Assembly (NCBI GenBank): GCA_033002965.1
Contig: JAURVB010013801.1
Coordinates: forward strand, 1 to 64,000
Reading direction: 5' to 3'
Length of the DNA stretch: 64,000 nt
Source: Piper betle
Taxonomy: Eukaryota; Streptophyta; Magnoliopsida; Piperales; Piperaceae
Shown: in pieces, positions 36,961 to 48,194 of the stretch
Position numbering within the stretch: position 1 is the first letter of the stretch
How the letters are laid out: every line of letters begins with the position of its first letter
Made by a program: the position numbers and the translations under genes
The notes under the pieces: model-generated
What the model saw: only the letters and a program-made list of their open reading frames with translations
Databases searched by the model: none
What the model was told of the DNA's origin: nothing

Positions 36961-37618
36961 CATATTCTAAGATATTTCAAAGGTACTATAAATATGGGGC
37001 ATTTCATTCGGGTAGACTCTTCACTTAAACTAATTGATTATTTTGATTCAAACTGGGCAGGTTGTAAACAAACTCGAATATCAACTATTGGGCTTTGCAC
37101 ATTGCTTGGTAATAATTTCATTTCTTGGGGTGCAAAGAGGCGAACTATTCTTGTTAGGTCAAGCACGTAGGGAGAGTATCAAACAATGACAACCACAACT
37201 ATTGAAGTTGCTTGGATTACTTACTTTCTTCATGATCTTCAAGTCTCATCATAATATTCCATAGTTGTTCTGTGACAACATGAGTGTACTGCCATTATCA
37301 ATAAGTCTTGTATCTTATGTTTGCACTACATAAAAATTAATTATCATTTAGTGAGGGAACAATTGACTTTATAGAAACTCGAGACTAGATACATTTCTAG
37401 AATTGAACAATTAGCATATATGTTTACCAAGCCTCAAATTGATCATAAATTCATATTCTATGGCTCAAGGGGGGTAATAAAAGTATGGTGTGAAATGTAC
37501 TGAGTCATTTTTTTTATTTATACCGAATTGGGTGACATATGCCTCGCTTGTCGGCCATGCCAATATTGTAAATAGTTTGATGAATGAAATTGACTGAGAG
37601 AGAAGTTGAAGTTTTTCA
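36961..37618 (+). mobile_element. Truncated copy of the degenerate Copia element
   Basis: Parallels 12091-12763: RNase H remnants (with tctgtgacaacatgagtg) followed by the 3' LTR ending gttgaagtttttca against kinase sequence. It is cut at its left by the duplication breakpoint, so the rest of the element and the end of the kinase gene are missing from unit 2. Confidence 0.8.
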
Positions 37619-38164
37619 CCACTGGAGCCTCCACCCCGAAGCTGTATATGTGGCATTTCTGGCTCACTCTCATTGTGTACGCAAGCTCTCTCCTCCACAT
37701 ACATCATGGACGTCGTCATGCAACATAAACATTAATAGTAGGTTGGTTGATTAGGCATATATATAATGAAATGCTGACACACAATGTGAGCTCCATATCA
37801 ACTAGAATTAGCATCTATGTATACCTGGTGCAACATGTTTGTAGGTGCCGGCAACAACGGACGTGCTATTCATGGAAGAGATGGGGTTGAGCAGCCTGGC
37901 TGTGCCGAACTCGGAGATGTCAACCTCGTACTCCAAATCCATCAGCACGTTCCCCCTCGATACGTCGCGATGAACGATGGGCGGCGCGCAGTCATGGTGC
38001 ATGTACGCCAATGCATGCGCCAATCCCCCTCACCGCACTCAGCCTCTTGCTCCAACCGAATCTGGCAGCGTCCTCGTCACTCCTCAACACATCCCCTTCT
38101 CCATGTACTTGTACACCAGCACAGTCGCGCTGGGTTGGAGCAAAAGCTGTAGAGCTTCACCACG

Positions 38165-39116
38165 TGTTGAGATATTCCCTCCCATGAGAAAGCGTTCAGT
38201 CACATTGAAAGCCGTGAAGACATGAAGATAAACCAAGAGGTATGACAAATTCGATGAGAATTTGTGGAATACGTGAAGAGACTCATTAGTGAGGATTCTA
38301 ATGCTCAAGAAGTAGTGTTTGGAGTTGGCTCTTCACTTCCAAGTGGTATTCATATCTCTAGTTTATAAATATATGATTAGAGGTATGTGTTCGGTGTGTT
38401 TTCCCTTTGGGGAAGTTTCATGGAGTGTTCTCCTTTAGGGGAGACTTTAGTGATTACAGATCTAGACAGGGTTACTATTGGTAGTACATATGAGAGAAAA
38501 AAGTGAAATTATTTGTTGTGAGGTGAAGATATGACTTCGGGTTCTTCAACAAGATCAACAGTGGTTAATTTCTTTTCTTTCTCTACCTTTCTCTGTGGGT
38601 TGTAATTGGGAGTAGTGTTACTCTTTTAGGTGGAGTTTTCTACATTTGAGTAGAGTTTCTACTTTTATTAGGGTGAAGTTTTTCACACTTTGGTAGAATT
38701 TTCTACATGTATTGGGTGGAGTTTTTCCACATATAACGGGGAGTGGTTTCACTCACAAGGGGAGAGTTTGGAGAAGTTTTTCATCATCTCAAGTTGAAGT
38801 GGGGTCGTAATCCAGGGTGTGAGATTGATCCATTTTTTCATTTGAGGTGTATGTTAGTTTTCTCAATTTCTCAAGAATTGTATCTTTCAGATCTTGTTAT
38901 TGATCTGATTTAGGTTAGGAGAGTTTTCTCAAATTTTATTTCGATACTTGATTGTAAGAGATTTCTTAATCAAAGTTGATCGAGTAGGTTGGTTTTTTTT
39001 CTCTAAATTGGGAGGAAAGTTTCCATCCATTTTTATCTTGGGTGTCTCCTATTAATTTCATCGAGTAGGAGAAATATTTTTTGGCTTGTTTTCACTGGAG
39101 TGTATATTTCCCAACA
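38165..39116 (+). repeat. 5' LTR of the non-autonomous element
   Basis: Begins TGTTGAGATATTCCCTCCCA and ends tatatttcccaaca. Nearly identical to 41889-42842. Confidence 0.92.
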
Positions 39117-39130
39117 AGCGGTATCAGAGC
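39117..39130 (+). other. Primer-binding site of the non-autonomous element
   Basis: agcggtatcagagc directly follows the 5' LTR. ggtatcagagc matches the initiator tRNA-Met complement used by many plant retrotransposons. Confidence 0.75.
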
Positions 39131-39189
39131 TTTGGTTCATATTTTGGATCATGCTTTGGTTTGTGGAGCTATGGTTTCATGATCTGTGG

Positions 39190-40340
39190 AGGTTCATGTT
39201 ATGGTGGCCGGCAGGGAGGAGCAGAGCCGGGAACCTGGGGGCTTCGATGGCAGTCCATGCGCTCCTGCAACCATGGAGGCTGAGGGCCGCGACCATGCGG
39301 CCCAATCCCACAGCCGTCTGGGCTGTGACATGCGGCCCAATTTAGATCCGCAACTGGAGCCCGAGACAGCGGCAGCCAGCAGAGGAGCCGCGGCGGGCGA
39401 CCAGTCGGAGTCGCAGCAGTCAAGCGGTAGCTGTGTTCCAGTGCACGAAGGAGTGGCGGTCAGCGACTGAGAGCGGAGCCAGAGCCGGTAGCCAAGAGGT
39501 GAAACCGGTGGGTGGCAGCCGCAGCCGATAGTGAGAGGCTGGCAACCCACTGCCGGCGGGCCACAGCTGGCGGCAAACCTTGCGCTCGATCAGAGGCCAG
39601 AGAGGAGCCGTGATGGCGGCCCATTTGTTTCTGGATCTGGTGCTAGCAGTCAGTGAGCAGCAGATAAGAGCCGGAGCTGCAGCCTGCAACCATTGGCCAA
39701 GATCTGGGGTCGGCGGCTAAGAGAGGAGCCATTGGCTGGCTGCCAAAAGCCTGAGGGGCGGCCGGTGGAGAAGCCCGGGGGCCACCTAGAAGCAGCCCAG
39801 TCCGTGACAGGCAGGTGGCCGGCAACCAGCGAGGCAGGGCGACAGGGAGGCTGCTAGGCCAGGGTCGCGACCAGCGAAGGAGGCGGTGCAGGCGCCTGTG
39901 GCCAGGGTGGCTGGGGGCCGCGTTCAAGTGGACCAGCCCGCGATGGTAGCCAGGCGTAGCCGCGGTGGGCGGCTAGGTGATTTGCAAGCGCAATTGGGCG
40001 GTCGGAGATCCTGTTGTTGCAGACCGACATCCAGTGATCGGCCGGCGCTATGACGGCCAAGGGGAGCCAGCGACCGGTGGTCTACTGCTGCAAACGCGAC
40101 AGCGATCAAGCGGAGTCGCGACGGGCAGCCAAGCAAGGCCGCGATGGGCAGACATGCGGGTCCGCGACGGCGGCCCAGTTATGTTGCTGCTGCTGGCAGG
40201 CCAAAGTCGGCGGTGCTAAGGTGGCAAACCAACTCATCTTAGTTGCTGTTGACGGCCAAGGTGTTTGTGCCGCAGCCAGCACAGCTGCGGCAGCCGGAAA
40301 CAGCAGCCGAAAACAACAGCCGGAAACAACAGCCGGCAAG
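39190..40340 (+). other. GC-rich interior block of the LTR element
   Basis: Words such as gcggccggc, gcagccag and gccaggg recur in degenerate form. Frames are open on both strands with Ala/Gly/Arg/Pro-rich translations that match no family I recognise. It may be captured exon or CpG-rich DNA; the origin is unknown. Confidence 0.4.
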
Positions 40341-40374
40341 GCTGCGATGGTCGGAGGTTGCGAGCGGTGCGTAC

Positions 40375-40720
40375 CAGGTGCTTGTGCTGGTCGTGAAGCT
40401 CGAGTTCGAGTCGAACGTGTTTCTGATGAACAAGTTCCTCACAGCTTTGAACAAATATAGGAAGGTTTCCGATGCAGAGGTGTTCTTCTGCAAATGCTCA
40501 GTGAGGGATATGGTGTCACAGAATGCTGTGATTGCCGGGTGTTTATAGTTTTCCTACTCCAAAGTTTGGAGCTTTTGGTGCAGGATGGTGTATGCAGGTG
40601 TGAGACCTGATCATTTCACTTTTGCTATTGTTCTCACTGGGATAGCTACTTCTTCTAGCTTGACAAATGGCCGGCAAGTGCATGTCCGCCTTGTCAAGTG
40701 TGGCCTTCGGCAAGAGTGAG
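40375..40720 (+). pseudogene. Captured PPR-protein fragment
   Basis: The plus strand reads KLEFESNVFLMNKFLTALNK, then VSDAEVFFCKCSVRDMVSQN and AVIAGCL. After a stop come WCRMVYAGVRPDHFTFAIVL and TNGRQVHVRLVKCGL. These are the diagnostic phrases of plant PLS-type pentatricopeptide-repeat proteins (NxLxxxYxKxGxVxDAxxVF, MPxRDxVSWNAxIAGY, MxxxGxRPDxFTFxxVL, GRQxHxxxVKxG). About two repeat units are present, without introns or start. Stops and substitutions show that it is dead. It lies inside an LTR retrotransposon, so it is a transduced host-gene fragment. Confidence 0.8.
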
Positions 40721-41040
40721 CTTCTCGATTGAAGAGGGAGGTTGCCGAGGGTAGATCTGCAAAGGTGTAGCTGAACAATGGCTTGTTGAGCATCACCACA
40801 GGGACGAAGCTGGCTGTCTTGATGTCGGTGACTTAGGTGATGGAGTCCCGTCTTGCTCTTGTCTTCTTTGATGGGGAGTGTTTGGTCGTGGGAGCGGTCA
40901 ACCTCCTATGACATCCGGATTGACTTGCAGATGGTGAAGTCGATGGTCGCGTAGAGGACGTTGAGGATGATGCACTCAACGGGGGCGATGTACTCCATGA
41001 TCATGATCGAGACCTACTCGTATATGTTGTCAAGATGGCC
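40721..41040 (-). other. Unidentified coding-like fragment inside the LTR element
   Basis: Read on the minus strand it gives protein-like stretches, for example IMIMEYIAPVECIILNVLYA with TIDFTICKSIRMS, and ASFVPVVMLNKPLFSYTFAD, separated by stops and frame changes. The even base composition differs from the AT-rich LTRs. It may be a third captured gene piece in the opposite orientation. I do not recognise the family. Confidence 0.35.
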
Positions 41041-41186
41041 TTTAGGCTATGCTAGCATAAGTGTTTCTTTTATACGAATATGGGAGATGTGCTAGAAGTC
41101 CTAATCAGGGGAGATAGAGAACATTGCACATGAGTTGTTAGGGGAGATGCGTTAAAATATTTCCATCCTCATGTGGTAGTTGACAA

Positions 41187-41639
41187 GTGGTATGGTCGAG
41201 AATGATGGTGCTCACCATATCGGTCTCCAACTCTTCCTTGATATGGAGGTTCCAGCTCAACAGGTCCGGCATACTGGAGCAACAGACATGGCTACCAGTG
41301 ACGGTGGTTTGGGACCTGGTGTGGAACAGACCTCGGATCCCCTATCACTTCTTCTCTCACTGCGGTTGTAATGGGCTGTCTGAGTGCAAGTGCTTGCTTG
41401 GCACCCAGCTGACTAAGATGGCGAAGTGTAGCGATGCCGAATGCGGTGAGGGGGACAAGTTCAGGAGCTTGGGGCTGATCAAGTTGTTGGATCTTCCCAT
41501 CTCCAAGCTGAATGTGAGTACGGGAGAGTGTGCAGAGCAATGTTTGATGAATTATTCCTATGGTGCGTATTCCAACCTCAGTTTTGGGTTTTCTCCCAGG
41601 TGGGTGCACTGTTCGAGCCAGAGGGTAGACAATTGCTAA
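41187..41639 (+). pseudogene. Captured S-domain receptor-kinase fragment (EGF/PAN region)
   Basis: The translation includes RFQLNRSGILEQQTW and WDLVWNRPR, which fits the S-locus glycoprotein domain. It continues CGCNGLSECKCLLG (EGF-like region, shortened) and CSDAECGEGDKF, IKLLDLPISKLNVSTGECAE, QCLMNYSYGAYSNL, which is the PAN domain of G-type lectin S-receptor-like kinases. The usual CSCxAYxN cysteine is Tyr here (NYSYGAY). No kinase domain follows and no start or introns are present. It is a carried fragment inside the retrotransposon and cannot make a receptor. Confidence 0.8.
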
Positions 41640-41872
41640 TTGAGAAAATCTATAAAGAGAATTGTGTCGAAGAGGCATGACGAGTCACATTCAAGAAAGT
41701 GGTAAGGCCGATTGATGCTAATGAGGTGTAGCATTTTCAGGCAAGTGGGTCAAAGACCCGTAATCGAGACTTGAGTATGCTTTTATGCGCCTTGGTTATC
41801 GATGGGTTGTGTTGTGATTGATGGTAGCAAGGATACACGTGTGGAAATTTTTTTCCAAGGTGTTTCTCATGC

Positions 41873-41888
41873 TCGGGAAGGGGAGAAT
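41873..41888 (+). other. Polypurine tract of the non-autonomous element
   Basis: cgggaaggggagaat lies immediately before the 3' LTR, the expected plus-strand primer position. Confidence 0.7.
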
Positions 41889-42842
41889 TGTTGAGATATT
41901 CCCTCCCATGAGAAAGCGTTCAGTCACATTGAAAGCCGTGAAGACATGAAGATAAACCAAGAGGTATGACGAATTCGATGAGAATTTATGGAATACGTGA
42001 AGAGACTCATTAGTGAGGATTCTAATGCTCAAGAAGTAGTGTTTGGAGTTGGCTCTTCACTTCCAAGTGGTATTCATATCTCTAGTTTATAAATATGTGA
42101 TTAGAGGTATGTGTTCGGTGTGTTTTCCCTTTAGGGAAGTTCCATGGAGTGTTCTCCTATTAGGGGAGACTTGAGGGGTTACAGATCTAGATAGGGTTAC
42201 TATTGGTAGTGCATGTGAGAGAAGAAAGTGAAATTGTTTGTTGTGAGGTGAAGATATGACTTCGGGTTCTTCAACAAGATCAACAGTGGTTAATTTCTTT
42301 TCTTTCTCTACCTTTCTCTGTGGGTTGTAATTGGGAGTATTGTTACTCTTTTAGGTGGAGTTTTCTACATTTGAGTAGAGTTTCTACTTTTATTGGGGTG
42401 AAGTTTTTCACACTTTGGTAGAATTTTCTACATGTATTGGGTGGAGTTTTTCCACATATAACGGGGAGTGGTTTCACTCACAAGGGGAGAGTTTGGAGAA
42501 GTTTTTCATCATCTCAAGTTGAAGTGGGGTCGTAATCCAGGGTGTGAGATTGATCCATTTTTTCATTTGAGGTGTATGTTAGTTTTCTCAATTTCTCAAG
42601 AATTGTATCTTTCAGATCTTGTTATTGATCTGATTTAGGTTAGGAGAGTTTTCTCAAATTTTATTTCGATACTTGATTGTAAGAGATTTCTTAATCAAAG
42701 TTGATCGAGTAGGTTGGTTTTCTTTTCTCTAAATTGGGAGGAAAGTTTCCATCCATTTTTATCTTGGGTGTCTCCTATTAATTTCATCGAGTAGGGAAAA
42801 TATTTTCTTGCTTGTTTTCGTTGGAGTGTATATTTCCCACCA
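41889..42842 (+). repeat. 3' LTR of the non-autonomous element
   Basis: Begins TGTTGAGATATTCCCTCCCA, ends tatatttcccacca and is followed by the duplicated target ccacg. Confidence 0.92.
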
Positions 42843-42927
42843 CCACGTTCCGGTGTCGGATCTCCATCAACGCCTTGACTTTGTTGTCGAAGCTGCTTTG
42901 TTGGGTGGGCGAAGGCGACGTCTCGTC

Positions 42928-43532
42928 TGTTAATATGTGTAATTGTATTAATAATATGTAGTTCATTGTCACACTTGGAATACTAAAGAAATATCGGAAT
43001 ATTAACAGAGGTAGCTGTTAGTTGTTCCATAGAGATTGAAGGGTCTCAAAGCTTTTCGGAATATTAACAGAGATGACTATTAGTATTTCCATGGAGATTG
43101 AAGTATCTAAAAGCTTCTCTATAAATTGAGCTCCATTTGTCTCATTCTAAAAGAAAAGACAAACAGAAGAAAAGACAAGAAAAGAGAGATAGAGAGATAG
43201 GGAGAGATATAGAGATAAAGGAAGAGGGAAAATATTCATTAGTTTATCTTATACGGAGTATTGAGAGAGAGTGAAATCTTGTAATCTCAATAGTATAGGG
43301 TGTGTGAGTAATCTTCTTGTACATCTCTATATATATTTGATGACTGTATTCTTTGGTTAAAGTAGTGAATTGTTCGTTGTTGCCCGTGGTTTTTGACTTT
43401 CGATTGAAGGAGGGTTTTCCACGTCAAATCTCTGCTCTTTTGTGGTTTTGTTTTATCTTATTTCTCAGGTCTTATTTTCCCTTTACTTTTGTTCGCTGTG
43501 GGTGATCTCCAATTTTGGGGATTTTCTCAACA
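42928..43532 (+). repeat. 5' LTR of the Tnt1-like element
   Basis: 605 bases, TG...CA ends. Contains a purine-rich gagagatagagagatag stretch and ctataaattgag, a possible TATA box, at about 43119. Confidence 0.9.
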
Positions 43533-43550
43533 ATTGGCACCGTCTGTGGG
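43533..43550 (+). other. Primer-binding region of the Tnt1-like element
   Basis: attggcaccgtctgtggg directly follows the LTR. It is a form common in plant LTR elements and differs from the tggtatcagagc type of the two other elements here. Confidence 0.6.
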
Positions 43551-43594
43551 AAGTTTGAGTCTCATTTAATCGGATCTTGATTTGAGTGGGAGTC

Positions 43595-46500
43595 ATGACA
43601 GATAGTTCCAAGATTGGGAAAATTGAGAAATTTGATGGAACAAATTATCAATGGTGAAGTATGCAGATTGAGGATCATCTATTCGAGAAGCAGCTATATC
43701 AACCGCTTGCAGGTACCAAGCCAGAAGCGATGTCAGCCGAGGAGTAGGCCTTATTAGATAGGCGAGCTTTACCCATCGTCCGATTGTGTTTAACACAGTC
43801 GGTGACGTTTAATGTCTCCAAATAGACGACCGTCAAAGGGTTGATGGAGGCATTAGCTAGTGTTTATGAGAAGTCATCAGCATTTAACATGTTATTTTTG
43901 TTGAGGAAGATTGTTTCTTTAAAGATGCCCGAAGGTAAATCTATTACTAATTATTTGAATGATTTTAATAAAATTTGGGCACAACTTGAATTCGTGGTGT
44001 TGACTTTTAGTGAAGATATTAAATCTTTAATGTTCATGTGTTCTTTGCCGGAGAGTTGGGATACGGTAATTGCATCTATAAGTAATGCATCAAAGGAAAA
44101 ACTAAAGTTTGATGAAGTGCTAGGTGCAACCTTGAATCAGGAGATGATGAAGAGAAGCATGGTAGATAGCACACTTTCCATCTCGGGCACAGCTTTGTCG
44201 GTGGACAAAAGCAAGGGCAAAGAAAGAGGAAGAAGTCAAAGTAGAGGTCTTAAGAACCAAGGGCGCTCTAAATCCAAAGGAAAATTCAAGGGTAAGCCTA
44301 CTTATTGGTTTTGTGACAGGGAAGGACATTTAAAGAAGGATTGTCCCAAGCGAGTCAAGAATGTAGCTAATGTTGTTGATGGTTATGAAGAGAAATTTTG
44401 TTTATTTGCTCATGTTAATTACAACATAGATACATGGTATATTGATTCAGGTGCTTCTTTTCATTTTACTTCTCACAAAGGAAGGTTTTGTGATTTTGTC
44501 AAGAGTGATTGTGGATATGTAACAATTGGCAATGGTCAGAAGTGTAGAATTGAAGGTTAAATGAGTAATTATTCTCAAGGAGGTCAGGTATATACCTGAA
44601 TTAAAGAAAAATCTTATATCTGTTAACAAGCTGGACCAAGAGGGCTATAGGATCACATTCGAAAACAATGAGTGGAAGATCAGCAAAGAAGCATTGGTGG
44701 TGATCAAGGGGAAGGCGGTGGGTACACTTTACCCATTGTCTACCAAGGTAGATCAGTTTGTTTCTTTGAGCAGTTGAGAAAAATGACATAACAACATTAT
44801 GACATAGAAGGCTTGGTCATTTGAGCGAGAGTGAGATGAGGATCTTACATTCCAAGAAGGTTTTGACAGGTATAATTGATTCTAATTTTGGTTTTTGTAA
44901 AGACTGTGTTTTAGGTAAATAGAAATAAGCCATCTTTACAAAGGGTGGGCGAGAGATGAAATCCAAAAGGTTGGAGTTGGTTCATACGGATGTTTGGGGA
45001 CCAGCTCATGATATATCTTTTGTAGGTAATCTCTATTTTGTTACCTTCATCGATGATTGTATTAGGAAGACGTGGATCTACACTATTAAGAAAAATCAGA
45101 TGTCTTTAACATTTTCAAGATGTGGAAAGTCCGAGTTGAGAATGAAACAGGTTTAAGACTGAAATGTCTTCTATCGGATAATGGTGGAGAATATTGCAAT
45201 AAGGTGTTTGACTCTTATTGTGAACAAAGGGGAATTAGAAGGATCAAGACAGTGCCAAGGATACCACAACAGAATGGGGTGGTGGAGAGAATGAACAGGA
45301 CCATCCTAGAGTGAGTGAGAAGTATGAGGGTTCATGCTGGACTCCCTTTGCATCTTTGGGGTGCCACAGTGGATACAGCTGTCTATCCAATAAATCGAAG
45401 TCCATCAAGCGCCTTAGATGAAAAAATACCGGAAGAGGTATGGTCTAGTAAGAAAGTTGATTACTCTTTTCTTAAAGTCTTTGGTTGTATTGCATATACA
45501 CATGTTGATAGGGAATCAAGAAAGAAGCTTGATACAAAGTCCCGCAAATGTGTATTTCTTGGATATGGAGGTGATGAGTATGGTTACCGGATGTGAGATT
45601 TTGAGAACAAGGTATTTCGAAGTCGGGATGTTGTATTCAATGAAGAGTGCATGTACAAAGACATGAAAGAAGAAAAGAATGAGGAGTCAAAAGAAAAGAA
45701 TATATGGAGCTTGATGAGACAGAATGAAGAGATGCCAAGTGCTGAAAATCAAGGATTTGTTCCAAGTGATGAGGAACAATTATCTTCTGAAGAGACTGAA
45801 CAAGAAGGTGAATCACAGGCTAATCAACCAAATGATGATGAATCAGATTCTGAATATTCTGATGCGCAAGTTGAAATTGATGACTCAGAGCCACCACAAG
45901 AGATAGTTGTTACTCCTAAACCAATGATGAGTACAAGGGTTAGAAAGCCTACTCAGAAATTAAATTTAATTGTACAACATGTTTTGTATACTGATGCAGG
46001 AGAACCAGAGTCCTATGATGAAGCCATGAGTGACAAATCTCATCTTAAGTGGGAGTTGGCTATGAAAGATGAGATGTCATCGTTGGAGAAGAATCATACA
46101 TAGGAGTTGGTGAAGTTGCCGCCAAAAGGGAGGGTTCTACAAAACAAGTGGATCTATCGGGTCAAGTCTGAAGCCGGTGGTGTACAAAGGTATAAGGAAA
46201 GACTTATAGTGAAAGGTTTTGGTCAAAGAGAAGGGATTGATTTTCATGATATATTTGCACCTGTTGTAAAAATGACTTCTATTAGAATCATTTTGAGTAT
46301 AGTGGCTGTAAAGAGGTTGTATTTAGAGCAATTTGATGTAAATACAGCTTTCCTTCATAGTGATTTGGAGGAGGAGATCTATATAGAACAACCAAAAGGA
46401 TTTGAAGTTAAAGGTAAAGAAAATATGGTGTGCAAATTGAAGAGGAGTTTATATGGACTCAAACAAGCACCAAGATAGTGGTATTTAAAATTTGAAAGTT

Positions 46501-47498
46501 TATGTTGGATAATGGATTTGCTAGGAGCAATTCGGACCACTGTGTATATCTACAAAAGTTTAATAATGGGGATTACATTATTTTAACTTTGTATGTAGAT
46601 GGCATGCTTGTTGCAAGGACTTGTATGGAGAAAATTGTTAGTCTCAAGATGAGGTTAGCCAAGAGTTTTTCCATGAGGATTTGGGTGAAGCAAAACAACT
46701 TCTTGGGATGCAAATTACCCGAGACAAGAAGAACAAGAAGTTGTGGTTATCTCAAGAAGGGTATGTGAAGAAAGTTCTTAAGAGATTCAACATGAATGAA
46801 TCTAAGCTGGTGACTACTACTTTGGGTAGTTTCCAATTGTCCAAAGAACAAGGTGCTAAAAGTGAGGAGGATAAAGCTCACATGAAAAAGGTGTCTTATG
46901 CTTCAGCTATTGGAAGTCTTATGTATGCTATGGTGAGTAGAAGACCAGATATTGCACATGCAGTAGGAGTAGTGAGCAGATTCATGATGAACCCAGGAAA
47001 AGAACACTAGGAGGTAGTAAAATGGATTTTCAGGTACTTGAAAGGAACTTCTAATTACTGTTTGTGTTTTGGGGGGCAAGGTTATGTGGACTCGGACCAT
47101 GCTGGAAATAGAGATAATGGCAGGAGTACATCCGGATACGTCTTTACAGTTGGTGGAACCGGAGTGAGTTGGGTTTCCAAATTGCAAAAGATAGTTGCTC
47201 TGTCTTCAACTGAGGCTGAATATGTGGCTGCTACAGAAGCTAGCAAGGAATATATTTGGATTAAAACTTTAATGAATGATTAGGTTTTAATGGGGTTGAT
47301 TGCAGGTTGTACAGTGATAGTCAAAGTGCAATCCATTTAGCCAAGAACTTGGCATTTCATTTTAGGACCAAACATATTCAGTTAAGGTATCATTTTATCA
47401 TATCTTTGTCAGAAGAACGTAAATTGAAGTTGGAGAAGATAGATGGAAAAAATAATCTGGCAGATATGTTCATTGAACCAGTGGATGGAAAAAGTTGA
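43595..47498 (+). pseudogene. Broken Tnt1-like gag-pol polyprotein
   Basis: Gag starts at 43595 and holds IGKIEKFDGTNYQW. The zinc knuckle near 44305-44345 reads YWFCDREGHLKKDC, with its first Cys replaced by Tyr. Protease WYIDSGASFHFTS is at 44432. The pre-integrase HLSESEMRILHS is followed by integrase D-D-E residues in HTDVWGP, LLSDNGGEY and VERMNRT (44956-45310). Reverse transcriptase lies at 46107-46700 (FDVNTAFLHSDL, YGLKQAP) with the catalytic YVDD changed to YVDG, then RNase H (GYVDSDHAGNRD, SSTEAEYVAATEA). Several stops are TGG or CAG codons turned into TGA or TAG, for example at 43654, 46101, 46476 and 47008, as expected from deamination of methylated cytosine. Not functional. Confidence 0.9.
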
Positions 47499-47608
47499 GT
47501 TTTGCTCAACTTTGGTGAACTTGTACTAACATGCAGGTGGACTCATGGACGAACAAGTGGAGGAAGAGTTTCGACGGGTGTGTTCTAATCGGACTCCAAG
47601 TGGGAGAT

Positions 47609-48194
47609 TGTTAATATGTATAATTATATTAATGATATGTAGCTCATTGTCATACTGAGAATACTAATGAAATCTCAAAATATTAACAGAGGTGGCTGTT
47701 AGTTGTTCAATGAAGATTGAAGGGTCTCAAAGCTTCTCGGAATATTAACAGAGGTGACTGTTAGTATTTCCATGGAGATTGAAGGGTCTCAAAGCTTCTC
47801 TATAAATTGAGCTTCATTTGTCTCATTTTAAAAGAGAAAACAAACAAAAGAAAAAACAAGAAAAAGAGAGATAGAGATAAAAGAATAGGGGAAAATATTC
47901 GTGAGTTTATCTTATATGGAGTATTGAGAGAGAGTGAAATCTTATAATCTCAATAGTATAGGGTGTGTGAGTAATCTTCTTGTACATCTCTATATATATT
48001 TGATGACTATAATCTTTAGTTAAAGTAGTGAATTGTTCGTTTTTACTCGTAGTTTTTGGCTCTCGATTGAAGGAGGGTTTTTCACATTAATCTCGGCTCT
48101 TTTGTGATTTTATTTTATCTTATTTTTTAAATCTTATTTTCCATTATTTTTATTCGCTGTGGTTAATTTCCAATTTTAAAGATTTTTCTCAACA
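47609..48194 (+). repeat. 3' LTR of the Tnt1-like element
   Basis: 586 bases. Differences from the 5' LTR are mostly transitions, with A or T in this copy (for example tataattatatt for tgtaattgtatt). Confidence 0.9.

Larger units (their letters stand above)
38165..42842 (+). mobile_element. Non-autonomous LTR retrotransposon carrying host-gene fragments
   Basis: Complete 4.68-kb insertion: LTRs of about 952 and 954 bases with TG...CA ends, a 5-base duplication ccacg at 38160-38164 and 42843-42847, a primer-binding site at 39117-39130 and a polypurine tract before the 3' LTR. There is no gag, protease, integrase or reverse transcriptase, so it must move with enzymes from another element. The inside carries pieces of at least two unrelated plant genes (pentatricopeptide-repeat and S-domain receptor kinase), an unidentified minus-strand piece, and a GC-rich Ala/Arg/Gly-type block at 39190-40340. 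The LTRs differ at few positions, so the insertion is young relative to its neighbour at 42928. Confidence 0.9.
42928..48194 (+). mobile_element. Tnt1-like Copia LTR retrotransposon (decayed)
   Basis: 5.27 kb. LTRs begin TGTTAATATG and end ctcaaca. The target duplication is tcgtc at 42923-42927 and tcgtt at 48195-48199 (one change). The primer-binding region attggcaccgtctgtggg lies at 43533-43550 and the purine-rich ccaagtgggagat lies before the 3' LTR. The coding order gag, protease, integrase, reverse transcriptase, RNase H is that of Copia. It sits in kinase copy B on the opposite strand. LTR divergence is much greater than in the neighbour at 38165-42842, so this insertion is the older of the two. 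Confidence 0.92.
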
